DNA of 64,000 bases from Clusia tigrina (Eukaryota > Arthropoda > Insecta > Diptera > Clusiidae). The notes beneath the pieces are model-generated. The model was not told the origin of the DNA, searched no databases, and saw only the letters and a program-made list of their open reading frames with translations. The DNA lies in assembly GCA_920105625.2 (NCBI GenBank), contig CAKKTE020000090.1, positions 697,501 through 761,500 on the forward strand. The letters are read 5' to 3'. A program made the translations under genes and the position numbers. Numbering within the stretch: position 1 is the stretch's first letter; each line of letters starts with the position of its first letter. This document shows, in pieces, positions 30,512 through 42,079 of the stretch.

Positions 30512-30844
30512 GTTTGGTTGAGAGAATAAAAATCCGTTTAATCTGTTTCACGTCTCTTTATTATCTGTTTTTATTAAATTTTTCTTCAAGCTTACAAGCT
30601 AACTTAAACATACAATTTATAACCAAAGAATTCTGTTGACGGTGCAAATTCACACGGTCAACAAAAGCGTTCATCAAATTCCAAAGCACATGTATGTTGG
30701 GCATGAACACTTGTTGTAAGTATTCGAGTTGCAAGTCATGTATGTATGTGGATGAGACGAATCTGCTTATTAGGCAGATTCGTTCACAAAACAACTAAAT
30801 CAAAAAATGTAAGTTTATTTTAGGAGCGTTTGCTCCATATGACT
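30511..30844 (-). repeat. 5' LTR of the errantivirus-type element
   Basis: 334 bp, about 98% identical to the left LTR by eye (differences at the equivalents of TTTTATC/TTTAATC, ACCTG/ATCTG, ATGCTT/AAGCTT, GTACAAA/GTGCAAA and a two-base change near the end). The boundary with the primer site is ambiguous by one base. Confidence 0.92.
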
Positions 30845-30848
30845 ATAT

Positions 30849-31639
<791 letters not shown>

Positions 31640-31955
31640 ATAAAAAATGCGATAGGGGTACTGACAGGTCATTGTTTGATTAGTAGACATGCAAGTGGAC
31701 TGTGGGTACCCTATTCTGACTTTTGTAGGAGCTGTCAAGATGTTGAGAGGAAGAGAAAACAGTGACACACCTCCATGCGTGGGTCCAGAAAAATGTTCTC
31801 CGCTCTTGGATTCGCATTTCTTGAATGTATTGAGGAGGTGTCCTGGATGAAGTTAAGGGGGATCCGGAGGTGTAGGGAAAGAGCTCCAGTGGCCAAAACG
31901 GGCCTTGAACAGGCCTAAGTGAACCTAGCTAACCTAACACTCGTCGAGAAAGTAC
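31640..31955 (+). pseudogene. LOA-like ORF2 C-terminal zinc region and 3' end
   Basis: Broken frames show VGTLF, CRSCQDVE, VTHLHAWVQ and FLGFAFLECIEE-like words, matching the CCHC-type tail of LOA/I ORF2. The sequence ends in CCTAAGTGAACCTAGCTAAC and CTAAC repeats, a typical 3' end. Confidence 0.55.
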
Positions 31956-33285
31956 GCACTTAATTTTTGTTCTAAAAATTTAATATGATAAAAATTTGTT
32001 AAATAACTATATATTAATACCTAAAATAACACCGGATTTTATATATTAATGCCCGACATATTCTACTATATGAATTACGATCTATTTTCCACAAATCTTT
32101 TTCGCGGACAATGTCATAGCTTAAGTGACAAAAAACAAAATATAAGCCCCTTTTAGAATCCAATTTAATATACGAGTACTAACCGTCGTTATACGAAGAC
32201 TCCTCATCGAAAACAATATTAGTCTCGAATCCATTGGAAAATTATTGTGCAATCACGGAAACACCATGTAAACAAATTCGACTTGCCAAAAGTCTTACAC
32301 CAAGTGCTGGTATGACCAGATGTCATATCAAAAACAGACATCAGACTCAAATCTGGTGCTATTTTCTCACCAAAGAACATTTACCTAACCTCTTTGTTCT
32401 CACTCTATCAGAAAGGAATTCAATTCCAATTTCAATTTATTTTTAGAGTTATATAATAAGACAAAGTCTTTTGATATATAACTACATATGTGTTATTAGA
32501 ATAGTTATATTAAATTAAATTAAATTAAATTAGCAACTAATTAAATAGATAAATGAATAAATAAATAAGTTAATGAATACAATAAAAATAACATAAAAAT
32601 AATATTACAACATACATATAAAGTGAATCAGATAAATAAAACGATAATAGAGATATTTGGTTATTTTCAAAGGTAAAATTCAGAGAGCTCTATATCTGCT
32701 CACAACAAAAATACTGAAACACTAAACACTTAAACTCGAAAATCCCCGCCTCTCACAGCAGAAGGCAGAGAATTCCAGATCCTGATGGCGTTAATGAAAA
32801 AATATCGAAATGAATTAGTATAGGCAAATTTAGGTATTATCATTCACCGCCTTCACACACATATTGACATATGTAATAGGGGTATTTGAGCGTATCAGAT
32901 TTATATGCCATCATATAAAAATATGAAACTAATAATAATTGAAAAAGTCGACAATCGGTGAAAATTTTTTCAAAATTTTATTTTAATTATTGTTGTTGAT
33001 ATCACGATTTTTATTTATGTAATAATGGATCAATTATTCCACAATTTGAAGTCATTTTGTTTTGTTTTTTGCTACTAGAGGAAACAACCCCACTAGGTTT
33101 TGTGGTTGCTTCACAAGGTACATACAAGATAGTTGGGTTCTTTCTTAGCAATTTAGACTTTTATTGTTGGAGCTTACACTCAACCAAATTATGTGTACAA
33201 AAAGCTTAAAAATTTTAAATAATGTATATTATATATCACTGTATTGATATAAATTTTTTTAAAATATGAAGCTTTTATATAGAAG
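31956..33285. other. No gene seen
   Basis: AT-rich with a TTAAA repeat (32510-32535) and scattered short ORFs. A segment at 32740-32880 (CCCGCCTCTCACAGCAGAAG and onward) has a repeat-like look but no match I can name. Confidence 0.5.
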
Positions 33286-33289
33286 TTAA

Positions 33290-35145
33290 AGAGAAAATGC
33301 GTCCTCAGCCGAAGCATAAACAAAAGCATTATAAACCTGCGAAACCCACTGAGCCATGTCGAGTACAAGATGTATTAACTATGCAAATATTGTTAAAAGC
33401 GGGTATCCGAGTGTAAAACCACAAACCAAAAATCTAGAAAAAATAGTCGCGTCACTTGCACAAACCCTAAACCAGTTTATATTTTCAATGCAAGGAATGA
33501 TGCAGGAAATGATGCGTAACCAAACAAAATTCCTCCAGATAAAAGCGTAAAAAATTAACATCCTCAGAATCTGTCACTGGAATGCAAACGGCGTTAGCCA
33601 ACACAAACCTGAGTTTCACACCTTTCTACTTGACAAACACATTGATATTATGCACATTTCGGAAACCCAAAAGAGATGTGTTCCCGCAACACCAATTTGG
33701 GTTTCGAGAGAAGCACGGTACAATAAGCAGATCCACAGAATATCTGCAGTAATTAGAGACGCTTTGGAGAATACAAAATATTACTCTGGGATTTTTCTCG
33801 ATGTAGCATAAGCGTTCGATAAGGTATGCCATGAGGGTCTCATCTACAAATTTACATTCTTTGATCAGAAATTTATAGTTAAATACAAAACCCATATGAT
33901 AGAAACCCACAAAATCCTGGCTGTATACTTGGGAGTATACTTGGATCGCTTTTGTAACTCTTATACACAAGTGATTTACCAACAGATGACCAGCTGACTA
34001 CATCTACGTTTGCAGATAATACCGCAATTATATATTCACATAAAGATTCCAACATTGGATCACAAATATTAAAGAATCACATCAGACGTGTAGAAGAATG
34101 GTTATTAAAATCGAGAACTAAGGTTAATGAGTCGAAAAGTAACTTTTACCTTAAAACAAGAAACATGCACTCCTTTATCTCTAAATGGTTTAATGATCCC
34201 ACAAGCAGGCAATCATTTGGATAGACGTCACATGGCAAAAGCACATCGAAGCAAAAAGACTACAACTAAAGCTCAAGACTAGTTTACTCAATTGGCTCGT
34301 AAACAGCAGCTCAAGGTTGAGCATGGAAAATAAAATCCTCCTATATTAAGTAGTAATTAAACTCATATGGGACCTACGGCATTCAACTGTGAGGCTATAC
34401 CAGAAATTCAAATATAGAATTGATTCAACGATTTCAATCTACAATACTTCGCACAATAACCAATCCACCGTGGTATATTAAAAATTAAGGAGTGCATACG
34501 GAACTAAGCATTCCAACTGTTCAAGAAGAAATCACATATTTAAAAAGAACCGGCAAACTAAAGTGACACATCCAACCGAATATTCTAGGTAAGGAATATA
34601 ATTAATTTCGTGTTAAACGATTTAACTTTTTAAAATTAATTTATCATGCATTTTATAGTTTATCCCTTATTATTTTATATACAGTCAGCGTCAAAATAAA
34701 GTATACAGACGCAAAGGGGTCATTTGAAAGATCATATCCTTGTTCATAATGAAAATATCCTAAATAAAATTTCCATTTTTGGAAGGCTTACTTTATTACT
34801 TATTTTTTAATACTAATATGAATAATAATATTTATAAAAATTCACTTAAATTCAAATAAAAAGGTAAGAACTCACAAATTCACGCGTCAAAAAAAGGAAA
34901 CAGTTTCAAATAAATGATAAATTTAAAGTCTGAAATTAAATGTAAGTTAAAATTATTACCCCTAATTATTATTCCTACTCCACTGGCCGTCATACACCCC
35001 CAGCTTTACTGTATAGTGTCTTCAATTTATTTCCCCTAAGCACTGGCTAAGGATTAAATATAAAATGTAGTTATGGAAAATTTCAAATTACTTATTGTTA
35101 GTTCTAATTTAGAAGATTCAATAAATAATGAAATAATTATGTTTT
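33290..35145 (+). mobile_element. jockey-clade copy J3, internally deleted
   Basis: ORF1 end (TRCINYANIVKSGYPSVKPQ, then a Met/Gln-rich MQGMMQEMMRNQTKFLQ), ORF2 start (ILRICHWNANGVSQHKPEF, MHISET), then a jump straight to RT (REKHGT, FLDVA, AFDKV). Most of the endonuclease, the linker and part of RT are therefore missing. TSTFADNTAII is the remnant of the FADD box. Tail NSNIELIQRFQSTILRTITN. The 3' UTR with AAGCACTGGC (35038) ends in AATAAATAATGAAATAATTA. A block at 34683-35000 interrupts its 3' part. Confidence 0.75.
34683..35000. other. Tc1-like terminal sequence inside J3
   Basis: TATA then CAGTCAGCGTCAAAATAAAG at 34683 resembles the outer end of Bari/Tc1-type inverted repeats and includes AGTATACAGACGC. 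No matching right end is obvious. It may be a solo end or a decayed MITE inserted in the jockey 3' region. The AT-rich segment to about 35000 has no ORF. Confidence 0.35.
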
Positions 35146-35382
35146 AAAAAGAAATAATATGTGAGTAAGTCGATAGTCGTCAATTCTGTGAATATGAAGA
35201 TTATTTTTTGTAACGAATTTATTGACAAGACAAGTTACAAAAAATAATAATAATTTTATGTTAAAATTGGTACATAGATTAGATATTGCAGTTGACAACT
35301 GAACTCTTATCATTTTAATCAACAGGCTCACATACAAAAGTATACATACGGTGCATATTTTTCGCATTTCTGTTAATACATA

Positions 35383-36484
35383 CAGTATTTCAAGTAATTG
35401 TTTACACTATGAAAATTGTTCAAATATTTAAATATTGCTGTGTATCCATCGTATTTCCAACAAAAGCCAAATCACCGACTCCCTTACTTGAAATAAAGCC
35501 GCATACCATCACCGATAGTTTTCCAAATTTCACAGTTGGAATTATGTTTCGTTTTTCCAATGCCTTTAACGGTTTTCGCCAGACTTTATTAGGCCCATCG
35601 TTGTAATACAGCATTATTTTCGTTTCGTCACAAAATATGACGTCATCCCAGAAGTTATCAGGTTGGTCCATGGTACATCTCAGCAAAAGACAATCGCTTT
35701 TGAATGTTCGCTTTTGATAACAATGGTTTTTTTCGCGCCACTCTTGATGAGTATTTATTTTTTTTCAATACCTGTCGTACAGTTTCGTGCGAAACCACAA
35801 CTCCAAACTCTTTATTTAGGTCCTTAGCAAGCTCTCTCGTCGAAATCTGTGGGTTTCCCCCACTATATTTGTCAAATGGCGTTCTGTTCGCTCTGATATT
35901 TTGCATGGTCGACCATTGGAAGACTTAAGCTCCAGTCTATTTTCATTTTTCACGCGGTTTAAAATGTTATATATTGTTTTTTTTTTGTCAAGCATACGTC
36001 TACTAATTCTTTGACAGTTTTCCCTATGGAGTGGTTATAATAAAAAAAACTGCCTAACATTAAATGATGTTCTTTTGCCAGGCATCAGGATTTCGAAATA
36101 ACTACACAACAACTGTTCAATTTGAATAACAAAGGAAGAATAAGATACTATTATTGTTATTATACGACAAAAAATTGCACGTTGCACAAAAAAACATCGA
36201 AGCCAATAACGGTAAATGAATTCCACAACGCAAACAGTGTGCGAAAACATTAAGTGGAAACAATTTCTTGACAGTCAAATTTTCGGATTTATTTTGTTTT
36301 TGTTATATTTTCTTTGTTTTTGTTGTTATTATGCGCTAAATTTGTTTGTATTTGGTTGTAAACACATGAATTAAATGAAATATGTAAAAAAAATAACCAA
36401 AAAAATGAAGTCTTACTTTTTTTGAAAGAATAAAAGAAAAATTATGATTTTTTTTCATAGTGTAAACAATTACTTGACATACTG
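35383..36484 (-). mobile_element. Tc1-like transposon, truncated, with 33-bp TIRs
   Basis: TIRs start CAGTAT(T/G)TCAAGTAATTG at both ends (35383-35415, and inverted from 36484), one mismatch in 33, with TA on each side (35381-35382 and 36485-36486). At 1.1 kb it lacks the C-terminal transposase. It sits within or at the edge of a second Tc1-like element. Confidence 0.85.
35420..36085 (-). pseudogene. Tc1-like transposase, N-terminal two thirds
   Basis: ATG at 36085 opens MPGKRTSFNVRQFF, the N-terminus of the paired-like DNA-binding domain, then a frameshift. The middle frame (35658-35906) has RANRTPFDKYSGGNPQIS and VVVSHETVRQVLKKNKYSSR, the second helix-turn-helix. The next frame has FWDDVIFCDETKIMLYYNDG (first catalytic Asp) and SVMVCGFISSKGVG. 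The remaining Asp and Glu are absent because the sequence runs into the TIR. Dead, non-autonomous. Confidence 0.8.
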
Positions 36485-36630
36485 TATATACATACATAGC
36501 TAAAAAACGACTTTTTTGTTTCTGTAGCTATTTTATTTATATAATAGGGCAAAATAGAAATAATATTTTCCATGGTCAATCACGCACATAACGTTTAATA
36601 CGAAATTTTTAACTATTGGTCTGTAACCAA

Positions 36631-37825
36631 AGTCACAAAAGTATACATACGACTACTTTTCAGTTAAGTTTTACAGTTATGTCTCCGAGAAAAAGTTTCT
36701 GGGCTTTCTGGATTCAAAGTCACTGTTCAATATTCTGTGCTATTGTTGGTACATACAACTTTCAAGACAAAATGCCAAAAAAACTTCGGAAATCTCGGTG
36801 GAAGTGCCGAAAATAATAGTTGATTTCCACTCGAAGGGAAAAACTCTCGGAAAAATAGCGGAAACTGTCAATTTGTCGAAAGCTACGGAACTAACTATAG
36901 TAAGCAATTTTAAAATCACCGGTAGTTATGAAAATAAACCACGATCAGGATGACCTAGAAAGATGGATGAAAGGATGCGTAGACAGATTGTTCGAAAAAT
37001 CAATGAGGATCCAGAACACACGAGCGTAAAACTTGCAAAAAACTTGGATAATGAATATGGAATATCCGTAAATGCTGAAACTGTTCGTCGCTGCCTCAAA
37101 GAAAAAAATATGTTTTGCAGAGTGGCAATACGCTGAAAAATACCAAAGAGTCCAAACCACTGATCCGACTTTTTGGGAACGTTGTTCACAGATGAATGTA
37201 AATTTAGCATTTTCGGAGGCGATGGCCAATATAAAAGTTTGGTGGAAATCCAACTCTGGCCTCAGTCCAAAAAATGTAGTCGTCCCTTCTGTCAAACATG
37301 GTGAAGGGTCCGAAATGGTATGGGGTTGCGGCAAAAGGTTTATCAATGGGATAATGGATAAGCATACGTATATTAACATTTTAATGGGATAATGGGGGAT
37401 AGATATTAACATTTTAAAATATAGTTTATCCACACCTGCCCGGTGTGGATAAACTGGGCTTACAGGACAAAGCCATATTTTTACAGGATAATAACCCCAA
37501 ACATTCCTCTGGCTTGGTGCTCGATTGGTGCCTTAATAATGTTAAACATAAGTAAGAACATCCTTCTCAGTCACCTGACGTAAATGTTATAGAACATTTA
37601 TGGGACCATCTTAAGAAACAAGTGAAACTACGGAAGGGCACATCAATTTCAAGCCTTAAGACAGTCTTGGTTGAGGAATGGGAGAAAATATCCCAAGAGA
37701 CTACAAAAAAATTGGCCTTTTCTATGCCATCTCCACTAACCGCTATAATTCAGGCGAGGCAAACTTATTATTAAAATTTCTTCTTTTGGCATTACTTTGA
37801 AGGCGTATGTATAGTTTTGTGACTC
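36631..37825 (+). mobile_element. Second Tc1-like transposon (DD34E)
   Basis: Inner inverted repeats AGTCACAAAAGTATACATACG (left, 36631) and its inverse (right, about 37805-37825) flank a plus-strand transposase. Similar ACAAAAGTATACATACG at 35332 and a partial match near 38005-38020 suggest outer direct repeats of a long IR/DR-type end, with the 1.1-kb Tc1 element inserted in the left arm. Outer borders are uncertain because the right one runs into a TA array. Confidence 0.6.
36770..37772 (+). pseudogene. Tc1-like transposase, DD34E, full length but broken
   Basis: Frames give VEVPKIIVDFHSKGKTLGKI (first HTH), NKPRSG then TGA where the linker motif has Arg, PRKMDERMRRQIVRKINEDP, ISVNAETVRRCLKEKN (second HTH), TDECKFSIFGGDG (first Asp), FLQDNNPKHSSG (second Asp) and SPDVNVIEHLWDHLKKQ (Glu). 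I count 34 residues between the second Asp and the Glu, counting one stop as a residue. C-terminus WEKISQETTKKLAFSMP. All three catalytic residues survive, but several stops and frameshifts break it. Confidence 0.8.
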
Positions 37826-38021
37826 CCCCGAGATGTAAATATATAAAAATATCGCCATTTTGTCCAATGTATGTAATGAAATATGAATTTTCTTTAATTT
37901 TCTGCCGTTATTTAATGAAATAAATTATTCGATGAAAGAAAACGTAACTGGAGTCTTTTTAAAGAAAGAAAATTTAAAATTCAGCGGCATATTTTTATTT
38001 ATGTGAGTCTGTACATATATG

Positions 38022-38236
<215 letters not shown>

Positions 38237-38239
38237 GGA

Positions 38240-39125
38240 TGTGTATGCAAATTTTGGACTATACATGTTTATTTTTTTCAAAACCCTGCTAGTATTCATA
38301 ATCCTCTATTCCGCCATTGCACAAATAAGGGCGGTTTTTTCTGAGAAAGTTATATACATATGTTTACGAGTTCGCAATATATATACATATACATATGTAT
38401 GTACATATAATAACTTCATCTTCATCTTAAGTTGGTGTAGTTCGTTTTGTTGGGTTGAAACTACAAGCAACCGAAAACCCACCACCAACATTTATACATG
38501 TACATACTTATAAACATTCTCAGTAGTTTAGTTTCGTTGAGCGTAGATGCTTAGCATAATGAGCACAGCGTTAAATTGCGCGGTGGTTGGCGCTGAATGT
38601 GCGTCGTACTCTTCAACATCTTATATTTTTTTACTAAAGCAAGGCCACGCCCATATGCGACAACAAGTCCGTCTACAGACGTTTGCACCCAAAAAATTCG
38701 GCAACGCCTTTTCTTACAAAATAATTTGGCGTTCATGTTTGAACGGTGCTTAGAAGATTTTTGCATAAATGTGCTATGAATAAATAATGTTGGTTCGATG
38801 TAAACCCACTTTTTCTTTTCCATTTAAAAATTTGCTTATCAGACAACTTTTCTAACAAATCTGCCACCAAGGTATGTATTCTTCATATTCAACGAGAAAA
38901 AGAAAATATAATTAAAATGAATTATTGTACTCCACAACATTTCCATAAGATGCTTTTCACTCACGTCCTACTACAGAGACAAAAAACTCCTTATAGATAT
39001 GCAATACTTTGCATAATTTGTATAGGGAAACAGCAGAAATTAATATAAATAGTACCACTAATTATTTATATTGTATAAGTTTCATTTACATATAACAAAC
39101 TCTTATTGTTTAAATATCAAATACG
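38240..39125. other. No assignable element; short open frames only
   Basis: A moderately GC-balanced stretch at 38530-38760 has overlapping 60-90-codon frames on both strands without any family signature. It may be unique sequence between repeats. I do not call a gene. Confidence 0.45.
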
Positions 39126-39129
39126 ATAA

Positions 39130-39555
39130 TAATGTAAACCGGTAAAAAAGGCTGAAGTCAGGCTAGACAGACTTCGAGATTCTAAGTTAGTTAAACTTGC
39201 TAATTTAACTATCTTGGTTTCTTATGACATAATAATGTATACGCATTTTTTATATTCATATACATATAAGGTTATGGCGGCTCAAATGTTACCCCACGTG
39301 GCACATAGCAAATTTTTAGTGATTTATACGAACACTTTTATCCATCATGTGATTATGATTTAGGACATTATTCGTCAATGAATCTGTTATAGGGGTACAA
39401 ATTGACCACTAAATTTTATAATCTAATTTGCTTAATTATATGAAATGATCTTTATAGTTTGAACCTGCCCATTTTGGATGCAGTTTTATACTATCACCTT
39501 GGTCCATATAGAACATCGTATATGAATCTTATATAGAGGCCAAGTTACGAATACA
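39130..39555 (+). repeat. Unnamed dispersed repeat X, copy A (partial)
   Basis: Begins GGCTGAAGTCAGGCTAGACA then GACTTCGAGAT, a diverged version of the hairpin GAAGTCGG..CCGACTTC found at 57895 and 58317. It continues with CCACGTGGC and GGGGTACAAATTGACC-type sequence and no ORF. Confidence 0.5.
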
Positions 39556-39559
39556 CCCG

Positions 39560-41570
39560 ATATAATCATCGAGCTGGTCACTGAAAAAAGACAATTAAGA
39601 AGAGTGTGACAAACCCATCGATCTCCAAATATGAAACAACTATTGGCAGAGTGCACTCAAAGACACTTCAAAATCACTCTGAGCATGATCTTCAGCAACA
39701 AAGGCTTCTGATTACTCAATATGGAAGGCCACCCGAAGCCTAAAAAATCCTATCGCTCTGGATGCGCCCATTAAATTATCTAATACAGTGCTCGTCAAAC
39801 TTTTGAGTGTGATGGACCGGCTGCAGTTTTTCTATTACGTCGGGGACCGGTAACTTTTTTTATTGATTATTTTTCGTTTACGATCATCTCATATATGTAT
39901 TAAAATTTGTTTAAATGCATTTCTTTATTAGCCGGGTGTCTATATATGACCTATTACCATTTAATGATAGCAGATATTAGCGATTTTTTATGAATGTTTA
40001 ACAAATTTAAGTTGTTTTTATTATACAAGTTGTATATAGCCTCAATGAACAGTAATATATAACACCACAAATGTAATAACTGTAAAGTTATAATAATAAG
40101 ACATATTATAAGCACGTCAAGTTTTATTAAAATTATATTAATGCTATTGGAACGTGTCATTCCTTGTAAAGTTACGAAAGTCGATGTTTACTAATGCGAA
40201 AGGTGAGCTTGTTTATTAAATACAAGCTTATCAAGTCGTGGCTCAATTGTGGACAGTGCGACACGCAATGGAGAAACATTGACATCTCGGACGTAAAATT
40301 TCTAGTGCTACTACCATGTAGATAATTGTACCATGGTTAGAAGTGTGGAGTATACATATAGTCGTATATTTATATATAATCGTTTAAAAAATCGATGTCC
40401 ATTTCGCGAGCCCTTTGCGGACCGGCGACTTATGGCTTACGGACCGGCACCGGTCCGCGGACCACCACTTTGACGAGCACTGATCTAATAGGAGTTGGAA
40501 GTGACTCAGAAAAAATAAATGCATCCGCTGATGACACCCAACCCAGAAACTACATTCTGTGCATTGCACTGACCTGAAGGAAGGCAGCAAATAAAACTAA
40601 AATTGAAAGTTGTAAATGAAGCGATAAAAAATATCAACATAAACAAGCACCAGTCATTAACCAAATAAATGGGAAAATATTAAAAGAAAATGCACCAAAT
40701 TGCAGTTAAACACCTTCTGCACATTATGAATCCTGTACACTAGCTACTTCCAGACGATTGTAAAGTACCACGAATAACAATTGTTCTTAATCCCGGGATA
40801 GACTCATCATTAGTGACCTCTTACAGACTCTGCTGCCTCTACTCTCCAAATTGCTTGAGACACTATTGATCCAGCAACTTTCACCTATTCTGATCTATAA
40901 AGTTGTAATACACAGTCATCAATTTGGTCTTAGATAGAGGAATAGCACAGTAGAGCAACTGCACAGAATAGTTACAGATATTCGGAAAACATTTCGAAAT
41001 AAAATATGTTGTTCAGCAATTTTTCGAGATGTTGCTCAATCCTTTGACAAGATGTGGCATGAAAAAATACCATAATGTTACCTACAAATATTCATGAACT
41101 ATTTAAAAACTATTTAGATTACATAAGGTTCACTGTGGAACAAAATAGCTTTCAGTCCATTCAATACCCTGTCAAGGGTCCCCCTGGACAATAAAGTTTT
41201 AATTGAGAAAGCAATTATTAAGCCTATCTGGGCGAATGGCATTAAACTCTGGGGCGCTGCATCAAACAATCTACATTATTAAGTAGAATAACAGCGGGTC
41301 GACTGCTTGTTAATAATTCGAATATTCACAAAGTCTTGAGGATGCCATAGTAGAACAAATAAAAAAATGCAATGAAACTGAAATATCATCCAAATAACGT
41401 AGCAAGTATGTTTACTAAGAGACTAAAAAGCAAAGATTCGATAGATCTTGCCTAGTTCCAAGCATTGGCAAGGATAAAAGTATTATTATAGTATTAAGCT
41501 CCAAATAATTATAGTTAGTTTCTAAGTATCTATAAAGATTCAATAAATGGAATATGATAAAGAAAAAAAT
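39560..41570 (+). mobile_element. jockey-clade copy J4, split by a hAT-type MITE
   Basis: Left of the MITE: LLAECTQRHFK and WKAT-like linker words. Right of it: the rest of the linker and RT: INASADD, LNPGIDSSLVTSYR, HQFGLR, NSTVEQLHRIVTDIRKTF, VAQSFDKMWHEK, then a deletion and LIEKAIIKPIWANGIKLWGA. Most RT motifs are present as words in changing frames. ORF2 ends about 41455. 3' UTR with AAGCATTGGC (41462) and ends ATTCAATAAATGG near 41548. Confidence 0.7.
39786..40482. mobile_element. hAT-type non-autonomous element (MITE), 697 bp
   Basis: TIR CAGTGCTCGTCAAA at 39786 and inverted at the right end (40469-40482), flanked by a perfect 8-bp duplication ATCTAATA (39778-39785 and 40483-40490), the hAT hallmark. 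Subterminal GGACCGG motifs recur on both sides (about 39813, 39843, 40420, 40441). No transposase is encoded, so it relies on an autonomous relative. Confidence 0.88.
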
Positions 41571-41869
41571 GAAAGTTACGAATAAGTTCTGGGCTAGGCA
41601 GCAATTGGACGGTAGGCACGTGTTTCAACTATACCAACCCTTTGAAATTCTTAAATTATAATCATGTGTTAATAATGGTCTTAGAAGTAAAAGTCCCGCC
41701 CACAGTCTAAGTAGGTTGTAGGACCCAGAGGTGCATTACTACCATATCATTATCATTATATCATTCATTGGACCGAAATTGCAGTATTTTTGTGCTCTAC
41801 TCTTTACAACATATGAGAAGAGGCTGATGAATAATGCTTAAATCGAAATGCTATTATTATAAATAATAA

Positions 41870-42075
41870 CAATAATAATTATTATTATATCTTACACCAT
41901 AATTAATTATGAGTGCAAGGTGTAGGAGGAATGCGTACTAGCTACGGAGGCCTTCGGCTCGAAGAGAAAGGGATTTTATAGAAAGAAGAATTTAGAGACC
42001 AAGCCCGTGGCAGGATTTGAACCTGCGACCCTCTGGATGTGAGTCTAGCATGCTTACCACTAGACCACAGAGGGC
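41870..42075 (-). repeat. tRNA-derived SINE
   Basis: On the minus strand a 73-nt tRNA-like head (42075 to 42003) has a good A box TGGTCTAGTGG (42057-42067) and B box GGTTCAAATCC (42013-42023), with a perfect 5-bp T stem. A body follows (TTGGTCTCTAAATTCTTC, TTCGAGCCGAAGGCC) and then ATTAATTATGGTGTAAG with a TAA/TTA-rich tail at 41840-41880. The same body occurs at 45797-45890, so it is dispersed. Pol III promoter boxes, body and simple-repeat tail are the SINE structure. Confidence 0.75.
42003..42075 (-). other. tRNA-like SINE head (not a working tRNA)
   Basis: GCCC at the 5' end pairs with GGGC at the 3' end but the other three acceptor pairs fail, and the anticodon stem pairs poorly. It is best read as a degenerate tRNA-like promoter region. 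Parent tRNA not identified. Confidence 0.7.
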
Positions 42076-42079
42076 AAAA

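Larger units (their letters stand above)
24117..30844 (-). mobile_element. Errantivirus-type (gypsy/17.6-like) endogenous retrovirus with env
   Basis: A complete but damaged provirus of 6.7 kb: LTR, tRNA-Ser-type primer site, gag, protease, RT, RNase H, integrase, env, polypurine tract, LTR, transcribed leftwards. A 4-bp target duplication ATAT (24113-24116 and 30845-30848; shifted by one base it reads TATA) matches the preference of this insect group. The two 334-bp LTRs differ at about six positions, so the insertion is fairly young. Deletions in gag and RT and frameshifts in RNase H, integrase and env make it defective. Confidence 0.9.

Noticed and set aside
38551..38823. 90-codon minus-strand ORF and overlapping plus-strand ORF
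   Set aside because: Both strands open over the same stretch, with no family signature; cannot tell gene from chance.
40384..40590. ORFs crossing the right end of the hAT-type MITE
   Set aside because: They span the TIR and target duplication, so they are chance frames.
42003..42075. Functional tRNA gene
   Set aside because: Only four of seven acceptor pairs form and the anticodon stem is poor; body and tail show it is a SINE head.
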